Shown piece by piece: positions 18,639 through 27,378 of a stretch of DNA of 64,000 bases. Under the pieces are notes generated by a model, which searched no databases, was not told where the DNA came from, and saw nothing but the letters and a program-made list of their open reading frames with translations. Position numbers and translations under genes: made by a program. The first letter of the stretch is position 1, and the number at the start of each line of letters is the position of its first letter. Source of the DNA: Gammaproteobacteria bacterium (GTDB lineage Bacteria; Pseudomonadota; Gammaproteobacteria; Pseudomonadales; Azotimanducaceae); contig VXNM01000011.1 of assembly GCA_009840545.1 (NCBI GenBank), positions 124,001 to 188,000 of the forward strand. The letters are read 5' to 3'.

Positions 18639-20582
18639 ATGAATTCAAAAATTCTATCGTGCGTCTTTAGCTTCATTTTTGTTGCTGTGATGGTTGCATG
18701 TCCGCAAGCCGCTACGCTTGAGGACATTTTTGCTGAACCCGTGTTAGAGGATATGCAGTTGTCGCCTGACGGTAAACATCTCGTCGGCGTGGGGCCGTAC
18801 GCGTTTCAGTTCATGGACAGCGGCAATCTCCAAATGATCTCTCCACGAGTATCGGTGAATATGCGCGCTCGCGAGAGCATCATGGATCTATTGTGGGCTA
18901 ACGACGAACGAGTCTTTTACACAGTTGACATGATTGTTGGACCGTCCCCGTTTCCTTGGTGGCCGAACAACTTTTACTCAGTTAACACCAAAGGAACCCA
19001 GCATTCGAACCCGTTCAACAGAGGCCAAGACGAGCCTGAGAAACAACTGAGATTTCGAAGCCTTAATAGCGGGAATAAACGCACCGTGTTGATGCAGGAA
19101 AAGGACTTTCGAAATTTTCGCGAAATATATGAGAGCACTCCATCGATCATCGAAATGGATATTTACTCCAAGAAAAAAGGCCGACGAACAAATCGGCAAA
19201 AGGGTCCGCTGTCGTTTGGAGACCTGTACGTAGGAAATGAAGGCGTCGCTCGGATTGCGTACGGAGTAAGGTCCGGTATTCCGGTAATGCACTACCGAGA
19301 GAATGCCACTAGTGAATGGACGAATATCTCTGAAGCAACTGGAATAGGAACCTTTGGAGCTGAGATTACATTTCTCGGATTTGCTGGTGACAACAAAAGC
19401 TTTTACGTCCTCGGCAATCACGAGAACGGTTTGACAAACCTTTACCTCTACTCGCCTTCAGCAAACGAGTACAAGAAAGTTTACGGAAGCAACGAGTTTG
19501 ACATTCGAAGAGATGGAGTAGTGTGGACTCCAGAGCGAGACCAAGTTCTGGGAGTTACACTGATGGATCCATTTTCCAGTTTTGTTCCTTTGGCTTCGCA
19601 GGAGTTAGCGGCCCGTTATTGGCTAACTCTCGCTCAGATGGATGCCTTTGCGAATCATAGGTTATCGATTTCTGGATTGTCCCGCGACGGAGAGGTGATG
19701 TTGCTACTAGCTGACAGCATGGCTAATCCTGGGATTTACTATCGATTTAATTCAAAATCAAAAGCGGTTGACATGGTAGCTTCCAAGAAGCCCGGCTTGC
19801 TACCTTCAGAAATGTCGGATACGGTGACACATCGTGTCAAGGCGCACGATGGATTGAGTCTGTACGTAAACCTAACTTTCCCCAAGAACTCAGAAGGTGC
19901 TGCTCCTTTAATCGTCTTACCGCATGCTGGACCGCATGCAATTTACGACGAGTTTGGTTTCAATCCGGAAGTTCAGGCATATGCACTCAATGGCTACGCT
20001 GTTGTACAAGTGAACTATAGAGGTAGCGCTGGCAGAGGAGTCGAATTTGCCACAGCAGGCTTTGGTGAGTGGACCGGGGCCATCATCGAAGATGTTCTGA
20101 CTGCGACCCGTTACGCAGCAGGCCAGGAAACGATAGATGGCCAGAGGATTTGCATTGCCGGTTCTCACTATGGTGCGTTTGTTGCGCTTACCGCGGCTGT
20201 CAAAGAGCCTGATCTCTTCAAATGCGCAATTGGCAACCAAGGACTCTACGACTTGTCGCTTCTTTGGAATGGGCAAGTTCCAGCGTGGCCCATAGATCCG
20301 TGGCTACTCAATGCGGCGATAGGTAGCGACACCGAAGCCTTGGCTGCTGCATCGCCAACGAACAATATCGAAAAGCTCAAGGCACCCGTTTTTCTGTCAC
20401 ATGGCGGAAAGGATGGGTTCGCACCACCTAGACATCACAGAAATATGGTGTCAGCCCTCAGACGCGGAGGGGTTGAATTTGTCAATGTCGATGAAATCGA
20501 TGGAGCTCATGGGTTTCGAGACCCAGAGAGCAAGACTCGACTCTACGAACAAATTATGGAGTTCGTCAAAGAGCACATTTAG
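18639..20582 (+). CDS. S9-family prolyl oligopeptidase-like secreted peptidase
   Basis: This is an exported serine peptidase of the prolyl oligopeptidase/dipeptidyl aminopeptidase group, 647 residues. A signal peptide of about 24 residues (MNSKILSCVFSFIFVAVMVAC) precedes a beta-propeller of about 370 residues and an alpha/beta-hydrolase domain. The nucleophile serine lies in AGSHYGAFVAL, where many relatives have GGSYGG; the aspartate is in SHGGKDGFAPP and the histidine in DGAHGF. ATG at 18639 is chosen because a good AGGAG box lies 6 bp before it and the signal peptide follows at once; an upstream ATG at 18567 would hide the signal. It probably degrades proline-rich peptides in the periplasm. 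Confidence 0.85.
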   Translation: MNSKILSCVFSFIFVAVMVACPQAATLEDIFAEPVLEDMQLSPDGKHLVGVGPYAFQFMDSGNLQMISPRVSVNMRARESIMDLLWANDERVFYTVDMIVGPSPFPWWPNNFYSVNTKGTQHSNPFNRGQDEPEKQLRFRSLNSGNKRTVLMQEKDFRNFREIYESTPSIIEMDIYSKKKGRRTNRQKGPLSFGDLYVGNEGVARIAYGVRSGIPVMHYRENATSEWTNISEATGIGTFGAEITFLGFAGDNKSFYVLGNHENGLTNLYLYSPSANEYKKVYGSNEFDIRRDGVVWTPERDQVLGVTLMDPFSSFVPLASQELAARYWLTLAQMDAFANHRLSISGLSRDGEVMLLLADSMANPGIYYRFNSKSKAVDMVASKKPGLLPSEMSDTVTHRVKAHDGLSLYVNLTFPKNSEGAAPLIVLPHAGPHAIYDEFGFNPEVQAYALNGYAVVQVNYRGSAGRGVEFATAGFGEWTGAIIEDVLTATRYAAGQETIDGQRICIAGSHYGAFVALTAAVKEPDLFKCAIGNQGLYDLSLLWNGQVPAWPIDPWLLNAAIGSDTEALAAASPTNNIEKLKAPVFLSHGGKDGFAPPRHHRNMVSALRRGGVEFVNVDEIDGAHGFRDPESKTRLYEQIMEFVKEHI

Positions 20583-20585
20583 TTA

Positions 20586-20616
20586 GCATAGTTCGCAAGT
20601 CTTCTTTGCGAATGCT
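20586..20616 (+). terminator. hairpin after the S9 peptidase gene
   Basis: TTCGCAA at 20592-20598 pairs with TTGCGAA at 20606-20612, and AGCA/TGCT can extend the stem after a small bulge. There is no T-run, so it may be a stabilising or processing hairpin rather than a classical terminator. Confidence 0.35.
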
Positions 20617-20644
20617 CTAGTCGTTAAGGGCACCATTTGCTTCG

Positions 20645-23401
20645 TTGTTTAGCGCTGTGAACGAACAACGTTCACACACCATCGTTGTTACACCAAGGAT
20701 GCGAGTGCTCCTTCGTGTCGTACTGGCAGTGGTTTCCGTGTTGATCATTAATTCGATCTACCTCGTCAGTATTTCCTTACTTCAATGGTGGAACGATGAA
20801 CCCCTCGAGAATGCGTTCTATCAATCAATGTTTCTTGTTCACTTGTTGCTGGGAATTGGCGTACTTCTTCCCGCACTTGTGTTCATTGGGCTTCATCTTC
20901 GCAGAGCCCATGGCAGGTCCAATCGGATAGCCGTCCGACTAGGACTTGCGACGTTCATATCGGTTCTGGCAGTTTTCGTGTCGGGTATCGCTCTCACACG
21001 AGGACTTCCGCTTCTTGAGATTCGCGAGCCTAGTGCTAGACAAGTCGTTTATTGGATTCATGTCATCGCTCCAATTGCTGCGGTTTGGCTCTTTGTGTTG
21101 CACCGACTAGTAGGACCAAAGATTCGATGGCAGGGAGGACTTGCGGTTGGTCTGACAGCTGTCCTGATAGCCGTTGTAGGCATACATCTACTTTCGCCTC
21201 GATCACCGCAAGCCGAACAAAATGTAGATTTCTTTCCTGCGTTAGTAAGCACTGACACCGGAAACTACCTTTCAGCGTCATCACTCATGATGGATGATTA
21301 CTGCAGATCGTGTCATGCAGACGTACATTCGCAGTGGTCTGTAAGTGCTCATCGCTTTGCGTCATTCAATAATCCCGCCTACGCCTTTGCGGTGAACAAT
21401 ACAAGAGCGAAAGTGTTGGAACGAGATGGAAACGTACATGCCGCACGATTCTGTGCTGGATGTCACGATCCCGTTCCGTTATTCACGGGAGCGTTCGACG
21501 ATCCAGACTTCGATGTCGTCAATGATGTCACGGCGCATGCAGGTATCACATGTATTAGCTGTCACGCAATAGCGGACATAACGGGGCAGCACGGAAACGC
21601 TTCGTATCTTATTGGCGAACCCCAACACTACCCATTTGCACGATCGAGCAACCCATTGTTGCGTTGGGTAAATGGAGTCTTGATCAAGGGCAAGCCATCA
21701 TTCCACAAGAGGACGTTTCTTAAACCGCTACACAAGACACCGGAATTTTGCGGTACTTGCCATAAAGTTCACTTGCCAGAGGAGCTCAATGCGTACAAGT
21801 GGCTTCGAGGACAGAATCATTACGACTCCTTCCTGCTTAGCGGAGTTTCGGGACACGGCGTCGCCAGCTTCTACTATCCCAGCAAAGCAGAGGTAAATTG
21901 CAATGGCTGCCACATGCAATTGGTGGCTTCCGACGACTTTGGCGCAAAGGCGTACGAGGGGTTTTCCGGTCTAGCAGTGAGAGATCACCAATTTCCCTCA
22001 GCGAATACAGCTCTGCCATACATGGTGGGAATACCAATTGACAAACTCGAAGCTCATAGAGACTTTCTCAGAGACTCGTTGAGGGTTGATATCTTCGCTA
22101 TCCGAGAAGGAGACAAATTGGAGGAAGAACTTATTGCACCTCTAAGTGACTACAGAGTAGTTCTCGCGTCGGGAGAAACCTATGTTTTCGATGTCGTACT
22201 GAGAACATTGACATTAGGGCACAAGTTCACAGAGGGCACGTCGGACTCCAACCAAGTGTGGCTGGAAATCAAGGTAGTACACAAGGAAACTCCAATTCTT
22301 TCTAGTGGAGCAATGGATTCAGACGGAGTAGTTGATCCGAACACGCACTTCGTAAATGCATATGTACTCGATCGGTTTGGCAATCGCATCGCGGAACGAA
22401 ATGCAGAGGACATCTTCACCAAACTCTACGATCATCAAATCAATCCGGGAAGTGCTAGTGTCGTTCACTATCGATTGAACATCCCACCGGATCTATCGGG
22501 AGAGTTTGAGATAACAGCGACTCTGAACTACAGAAAATTCGACACAACCTTCCTAAGGGCGTTTAGTGACGATGCCTCTCTGCGCAACGACTTGCCCATA
22601 ACAGTCATCGCAACAGACAATCTGAATGTCACAATTGGATCTACTTTTGAGGCCTCGGCTCGCGCAAACACCGCAGATCAACGAATCGAGACTGAAGTCC
22701 CTGAATGGATGCGTTGGAATGACTATGGAATTGGTTGGTTGACGAAACCGAACAATAGTGCGCTTCGACAGGCTGAGTATGCGTTCACTAAAGTATCGGA
22801 CTTTGGGCGAGGCGAGGGCCATCTCAATGCCGCACGCACCTACCTCAAAGAAGGAAGAGTGGACGAGGCGGCGTTGGAGTTGCAACTCGCGCAACAACTT
22901 GGAGCTTATCCTTGGTCGATAGCGTGGTTCGGAGGCTTGATCGATCTGCAGTCTGGACAATTGGATGAAGCCATTCGCAAATTTGTCGCACTGGTTCAGA
23001 CGGAATTTGGTGAGGCTCGCTCTCGAGGGTTCGACTTTTCCTTGGACTATCGTCTTCGAAACACTCTTGCTAGAACTTACTTTGAACGATCAAAACTCGA
23101 AAATGCTGACTCGAGTCGAATGGAGTGGCTAAATTTGGCAATCGCTGAGTATCAAGCTGCCTTGGAAGTTGATCCTGAGAATGTCGCTGCCCATTACGGA
23201 TTGGCGACAATTTACTCACAACTTGAAGATTCTGAACTTGAGGCTCATCATCGTGCATTGCACGATAAATATCGCGTGGACGACAACGCTCGGGATAGAG
23301 CACTAGCAGAAGCCCGGCGCAATGATCCCGTAGCTGATCACGCTGCAGACGATGTCGTAATTTACGATCTGCAAATAGTTCCAGGATACTCCGAGAATTG
23401 A
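20645..23401 (+). CDS. membrane multiheme cytochrome with TPR tail
   Basis: This is a 918-residue redox protein. About five N-terminal helices span residues 21-182; helix 2 holds His66 and His84 and helix 4 holds His139 and His153, spacings that would suit b-type haem. A periplasmic domain then has five CxxCH c-haem motifs at about residues 220, 270, 303, 369 and 419 (CRSCH, CAGCH, CISCH, CGTCH, CNGCH), resembling cytochrome c-554-like proteins. A beta-rich region follows, then TPR-like repeats near 710-890. The start is uncertain: TTG at 20645, GTG at 20657 or ATG at 20699. Its stop overlaps the next gene. It probably takes quinol electrons across the membrane; the electron acceptor is unknown. 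Confidence 0.82.
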   Translation: MFSAVNEQRSHTIVVTPRMRVLLRVVLAVVSVLIINSIYLVSISLLQWWNDEPLENAFYQSMFLVHLLLGIGVLLPALVFIGLHLRRAHGRSNRIAVRLGLATFISVLAVFVSGIALTRGLPLLEIREPSARQVVYWIHVIAPIAAVWLFVLHRLVGPKIRWQGGLAVGLTAVLIAVVGIHLLSPRSPQAEQNVDFFPALVSTDTGNYLSASSLMMDDYCRSCHADVHSQWSVSAHRFASFNNPAYAFAVNNTRAKVLERDGNVHAARFCAGCHDPVPLFTGAFDDPDFDVVNDVTAHAGITCISCHAIADITGQHGNASYLIGEPQHYPFARSSNPLLRWVNGVLIKGKPSFHKRTFLKPLHKTPEFCGTCHKVHLPEELNAYKWLRGQNHYDSFLLSGVSGHGVASFYYPSKAEVNCNGCHMQLVASDDFGAKAYEGFSGLAVRDHQFPSANTALPYMVGIPIDKLEAHRDFLRDSLRVDIFAIREGDKLEEELIAPLSDYRVVLASGETYVFDVVLRTLTLGHKFTEGTSDSNQVWLEIKVVHKETPILSSGAMDSDGVVDPNTHFVNAYVLDRFGNRIAERNAEDIFTKLYDHQINPGSASVVHYRLNIPPDLSGEFEITATLNYRKFDTTFLRAFSDDASLRNDLPITVIATDNLNVTIGSTFEASARANTADQRIETEVPEWMRWNDYGIGWLTKPNNSALRQAEYAFTKVSDFGRGEGHLNAARTYLKEGRVDEAALELQLAQQLGAYPWSIAWFGGLIDLQSGQLDEAIRKFVALVQTEFGEARSRGFDFSLDYRLRNTLARTYFERSKLENADSSRMEWLNLAIAEYQAALEVDPENVAAHYGLATIYSQLEDSELEAHHRALHDKYRVDDNARDRALAEARRNDPVADHAADDVVIYDLQIVPGYSEN

Positions 23402-25227
23402 CATCCTCGTCGCCTGAGTTACGCCTAAAGCGAGCACTTTGGTTTTCTCTTGCAGTCCTGATTGCAATCGGGATTGTGGTAGTCGCCGCAATAGTATTTC
23501 TGAATCAGGAGAAGTCGGAAGACTTTGGCTTGGAGGCTCAAGACACTGCACCTGTATTGATTGATCAGGGCTTTTCAGCACCTGTCCCGCAGTTTGAAGA
23601 CATAACAGAACAAGCAGGAATTGACTTCGTTCATGTCAATGGGGCCACCGGAGAACGATTGCTTCCTGAAACAATGGGAGGTGGGGTTGCCTTTTTGGAC
23701 TTCGACAACGACGGCGATCAGGACATCATCTTTGTTAATTCCAAGACTTGGGATTGGGATGCTTCTTCGCGAATCGATGCTCGGTCCGCATTGTTTATCA
23801 ACGATGGAGATGGATCGTTTGAGAGAACGGAGAGTGCAGTAATTGAATATCCAATCTATGGAATGGGCATAGCAGTTGGAGACTACGACGGCGATGGTTT
23901 CATCGACGTGTTTATCACTGCAGTTGGAAGAAATCGTCTTCTAAGAAATGTCAATGGGGAGCACTTTGAAGATGTCACGGAGACGATGGGCGTGGCCGGT
24001 CAGCAAGACGCATGGAGTACGTGCGCCTCGTTCTTCGACTATGACAACGACGAAGATTTGGACTTATTCGTGTGCAATTACGTGGAGTGGTCTAGAGACA
24101 GGGATATTGCAGTCGACTACAGATTGGCAGGAATCGGAAGAGCCTATGGACCTCCAACAGATTTCGGAGGAACCAACTCGTACTTGTATCGGAATGATGG
24201 AGACTCATTTACTGACGTCTCAAGTGAGTCGGGCATCCAAGTATTCAACGATGCGACAGGTCAAGCAGCGGGCAAAGCGCTTGCCGTAGTCAATGTCGAC
24301 ATTAACGGAGATGGATCTGAGGATCTAGTCGTCGCAAACGACACGGTTCGAAACTTCGCATTCTTGAATCAGGGCGATGGAACCTTCGTCGAATCAGGAA
24401 TGGAGCTCGGCTTGGCATTCGATACTTCGGGCGCAGCAACTGGCGCAATGGGCATTGATAGTGCCTACTTTTCGAACAGAAATGATCTCGCCCTCGCCAT
24501 TGGCAACTTTGCAAATGAAATGTCGTCGTTCTACGTACGACGTGGCAACCAATCCTTGTTTAGTGACGACGCGATTGTTTCGGGCGTCGGGGCGGCAAGC
24601 CGCAGGGCGTTGACCTTTGGTCTTGTGTTTGTTGACTATGACTTGGATGGAAGACTGGACCTGTTTGCCGCAAATGGTCACGTTGAACCCGAAATCAACC
24701 GCGTTCAATCTAGCCAACACTATGCACAGTCCTCGCAGTTCTGGTGGAATTGCGGCGGAGATTGTGAAAGGAGTTTCATTCTGGCAGATCATGTGGCCTT
24801 GGACTGGGGAAAACCCATCATCGGCCGCGGTACATCCTATGCCGACATTGACGGTGACGCCGACTTAGACCTGCTGGTTACTCAGGTTGGAGGAAAGCCA
24901 CTGCTGTTACGCAATAACACGCCGCAAGACAATTCGTGGTTACGCTTACATCTACATCAAGACTCCCTCAACACCAGTGCATTCGGTGCAACGGTTGTGG
25001 TTAATAGTCAAGGAATCGCTCAGAGACGAACTGTTTCACCAACTAGAAGCTATCTCTCGCAAGTTGAACTTCCTCTTACCTTTGGACTCGGGAAAGCCAT
25101 GAATCCTGTTTCAATTAGTGTGCATTGGCCAGACGGACAACTCTCTGAATGGACAGCCAAACTATCGTCGAAGTCGTACCGAGTACAGAGAAGCAAGACA
25201 TCAGTAGTACTGCAAACACTCGAATAG
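23398..25227 (+). CDS. membrane-anchored CRTAC1/UnbV beta-propeller protein
   Basis: This 609-residue protein has one N-terminal anchor (residues 15-35) and a periplasmic beta-propeller of FG-GAP/VCBS repeats with calcium-type loops (DFDNDGDQD near 100, DYDGDGFID near 162, DIDGDADLD near 483). It ends in an ASPIC/UnbV domain (SAFGATVVVNSQG, RTVSPTRSYLSQVE, VHWPDGQLSEW). It begins at TTG overlapping the cytochrome's TGA, so the two are coupled and should form a complex or act in one process. The large lipoprotein at 8.8 kb carries the same modules in one chain. No enzyme activity is known for this family. Confidence 0.82.
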   Translation: MTSSSPELRLKRALWFSLAVLIAIGIVVVAAIVFLNQEKSEDFGLEAQDTAPVLIDQGFSAPVPQFEDITEQAGIDFVHVNGATGERLLPETMGGGVAFLDFDNDGDQDIIFVNSKTWDWDASSRIDARSALFINDGDGSFERTESAVIEYPIYGMGIAVGDYDGDGFIDVFITAVGRNRLLRNVNGEHFEDVTETMGVAGQQDAWSTCASFFDYDNDEDLDLFVCNYVEWSRDRDIAVDYRLAGIGRAYGPPTDFGGTNSYLYRNDGDSFTDVSSESGIQVFNDATGQAAGKALAVVNVDINGDGSEDLVVANDTVRNFAFLNQGDGTFVESGMELGLAFDTSGAATGAMGIDSAYFSNRNDLALAIGNFANEMSSFYVRRGNQSLFSDDAIVSGVGAASRRALTFGLVFVDYDLDGRLDLFAANGHVEPEINRVQSSQHYAQSSQFWWNCGGDCERSFILADHVALDWGKPIIGRGTSYADIDGDADLDLLVTQVGGKPLLLRNNTPQDNSWLRLHLHQDSLNTSAFGATVVVNSQGIAQRRTVSPTRSYLSQVELPLTFGLGKAMNPVSISVHWPDGQLSEWTAKLSSKSYRVQRSKTSVVLQTLE

Positions 25228-25473
25228 TTTCTTGTTAGAGCGTTTCGATCCATGTCGTTCATATCGAATTGTCGCTCGATAAATAGGGCAGGGGATTCCG
25301 TAGAGATGTAGGTCGGGTACGGGCGTCAGAACAGATTGTCAAATCGAGCAAAATAGCGAATAATGTAAAATCTTTGACGAGTTCAGAACCCCGGTAGCGG
25401 TTCCGGCCCGGACGATACAGTCCAACCCCATTTTGCCGATTCACGTTGACCGAAAAATGTTTTGCCGAGTTAT

Positions 25474-27378
25474 ATGGGCGGTGGGTTCTCGCGGGGCGGA
25501 GGCGGCCACCGAGCCAGTTTCAGAGGAGCGCCAACTCGAGAACGATCTTCCTTTAAACACCTAGGACACCTAAAGAAGCTTCTTCCCTATTGCAAGCGCT
25601 ACGCTTGGGTGCTTGTGTTTTCCATTAGTGGACTGCTTCTTCAACGCTTCGGAATGATGTGGCTTCCGAAATTCATGCAGGTTGGCATTGACAGTCTTGC
25701 CAATCCTGAAATACCTCCCAATATCGTTCTACCGTGTCTCGGCATATTGGCCGTTACTGGGCTAAATTTCCTGATCTTTGTCTGGGCACGGCGCGCATTG
25801 AGAAGAGTCTCGATCGCTGTTACATACGATCTTCGAAAGCGGATCTTTGGCAATACTCAGATTCAGGGCCCCGGGTTCTTCAACAAATTCAGCACAGGTG
25901 ACTTAATGTCTCGTGCAGTGAACGACGTCAGCCAAGTTCGTATGTCCGTGTCGTTTGGGTGGGTTACTGTCGTGATGTTCTTTTTTACGATCACGATGGG
26001 CCTTGTGTTCATGTTCTCGATGTCACCAGGACTGGCAGCCATAACAATATTGCCACTTCCCTTTGTTGCACTGGTTGGCTTTTTTATGTCGAGAAGCATG
26101 TACCCGTACTTCATCGCTCGACAGGAAGCCATGGCCCGAGTTACATCCTTTACCCAAGAGAACTTGAATGGAATTCGCACGATTCAAGCTATGTCACAAG
26201 AAGCAAGTGAAATAGAACGTTTTCGAGAGGCGAGTACTCAATATATCAAGAAGGCGTATCGTGCAACGCGATTCATGCAATTCATGGGCATTTCCATGAG
26301 CGGACTGACGATGATTTCGCCATTAATCATTTTGGGTTATGGAGGATCGCTAGTTCTTGAGGGCAATTTGTCGCTTGGTACCTGGACCGCATTCTCTACC
26401 TATCTTGTGATGGTGACCTCTTCAGTCACCCAGATAGGGTGGTCACTGTCGATGTTCACGTCGGCTGCAGCGGGCACCGAGCGGATCTTCGACATCATTG
26501 ACCATGAACCTGAAGTTAAGGACGATTCTGGATCGGTGATTGACGAGGACTTCCCAGCTCAAATCGAGATTAGAGGTCTTACATATACCTATCCCGAGGC
26601 CCCTACACCCTCATTGAACAACATCGAACTGAATGTGGAACCTGGAAAGACTATTGCCCTGCTGGGACGGATGGGTTCGGGTAAGTCTACGGTCTTGAAG
26701 TCCATCGTTCGACTGAACGATGTGAAACCCGCCACGATTTTTCTCGGCGGACACGACATTTGCGACTTTCCCATCAAGAAACTTAGAGAGCAGATTGCTC
26801 TCGTTCCGCAGTATGCGTTCTTGTTCTCAGCAACGATTAAGGAAAACATTACTTACGATGATCCGGAACGCGAAGACGAAGCGGTATGGGACGCAATCGA
26901 TGCGGCCGGATTGAGTGACACCGTGTCGGAATTTGTGGATGGGATAGACACCATCGTGGGAGAACGGGGAGTAACGCTTTCTGGTGGGCAAAAGCAACGT
27001 GCAACCCTAGCTAGAGGACTAATTCGGGACTCGAAGGTGTTGCTCTTGGATGATGTCTTTTCGAGTGTGGACACTGAGACGGAGGAGCGCATTATCAGTG
27101 GCCTCAATCGTTTGCGAGCTGACAAGACAACGATTTTGATCTCGCATCGCGTATCGACAGCTCGGCATGCAGACTACATCTACGTTTTCGACAATGGACG
27201 TATCTTGGAGCAGGGAACGCACGAGGAACTGATCAGTACGGGTGGTTATTACGCAGACCTCGAAGGCGTTCAGAGCAATCAAGACGAAGATCAGTCCCGA
27301 CGTGAACGACTAATACGCACCTTGACCGAAAATCGAGACGATCCGGAAGACGACGTCACGTCCGTAGTTGCAAGCTAA
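25474..27378 (+). CDS. heterodimeric ABC exporter, degenerate-site half
   Basis: This is a fused membrane and ATP-binding half-transporter, 634 residues, with six helices and then an NBD. Walker A GRMGSGKSTVL and the signature LSGGQKQRATLARGL are normal, but Walker B reads VLLLDDVFSSVD, with aspartate in place of the catalytic glutamate. That is the pattern of the degenerate site in heterodimeric exporters such as TM287/288. A glycine-rich N-terminal tail (MGGGFSRGGGG) precedes the helices. ATG at 25474 has GAG just upstream; a TTG 12 bp earlier is an alternative. The stop overlaps the partner's ATG by one base. It exports drugs or lipids; the substrate is unknown. Confidence 0.88.
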   Translation: MGGGFSRGGGGHRASFRGAPTRERSSFKHLGHLKKLLPYCKRYAWVLVFSISGLLLQRFGMMWLPKFMQVGIDSLANPEIPPNIVLPCLGILAVTGLNFLIFVWARRALRRVSIAVTYDLRKRIFGNTQIQGPGFFNKFSTGDLMSRAVNDVSQVRMSVSFGWVTVVMFFFTITMGLVFMFSMSPGLAAITILPLPFVALVGFFMSRSMYPYFIARQEAMARVTSFTQENLNGIRTIQAMSQEASEIERFREASTQYIKKAYRATRFMQFMGISMSGLTMISPLIILGYGGSLVLEGNLSLGTWTAFSTYLVMVTSSVTQIGWSLSMFTSAAAGTERIFDIIDHEPEVKDDSGSVIDEDFPAQIEIRGLTYTYPEAPTPSLNNIELNVEPGKTIALLGRMGSGKSTVLKSIVRLNDVKPATIFLGGHDICDFPIKKLREQIALVPQYAFLFSATIKENITYDDPEREDEAVWDAIDAAGLSDTVSEFVDGIDTIVGERGVTLSGGQKQRATLARGLIRDSKVLLLDDVFSSVDTETEERIISGLNRLRADKTTILISHRVSTARHADYIYVFDNGRILEQGTHEELISTGGYYADLEGVQSNQDEDQSRRERLIRTLTENRDDPEDDVTSVVAS

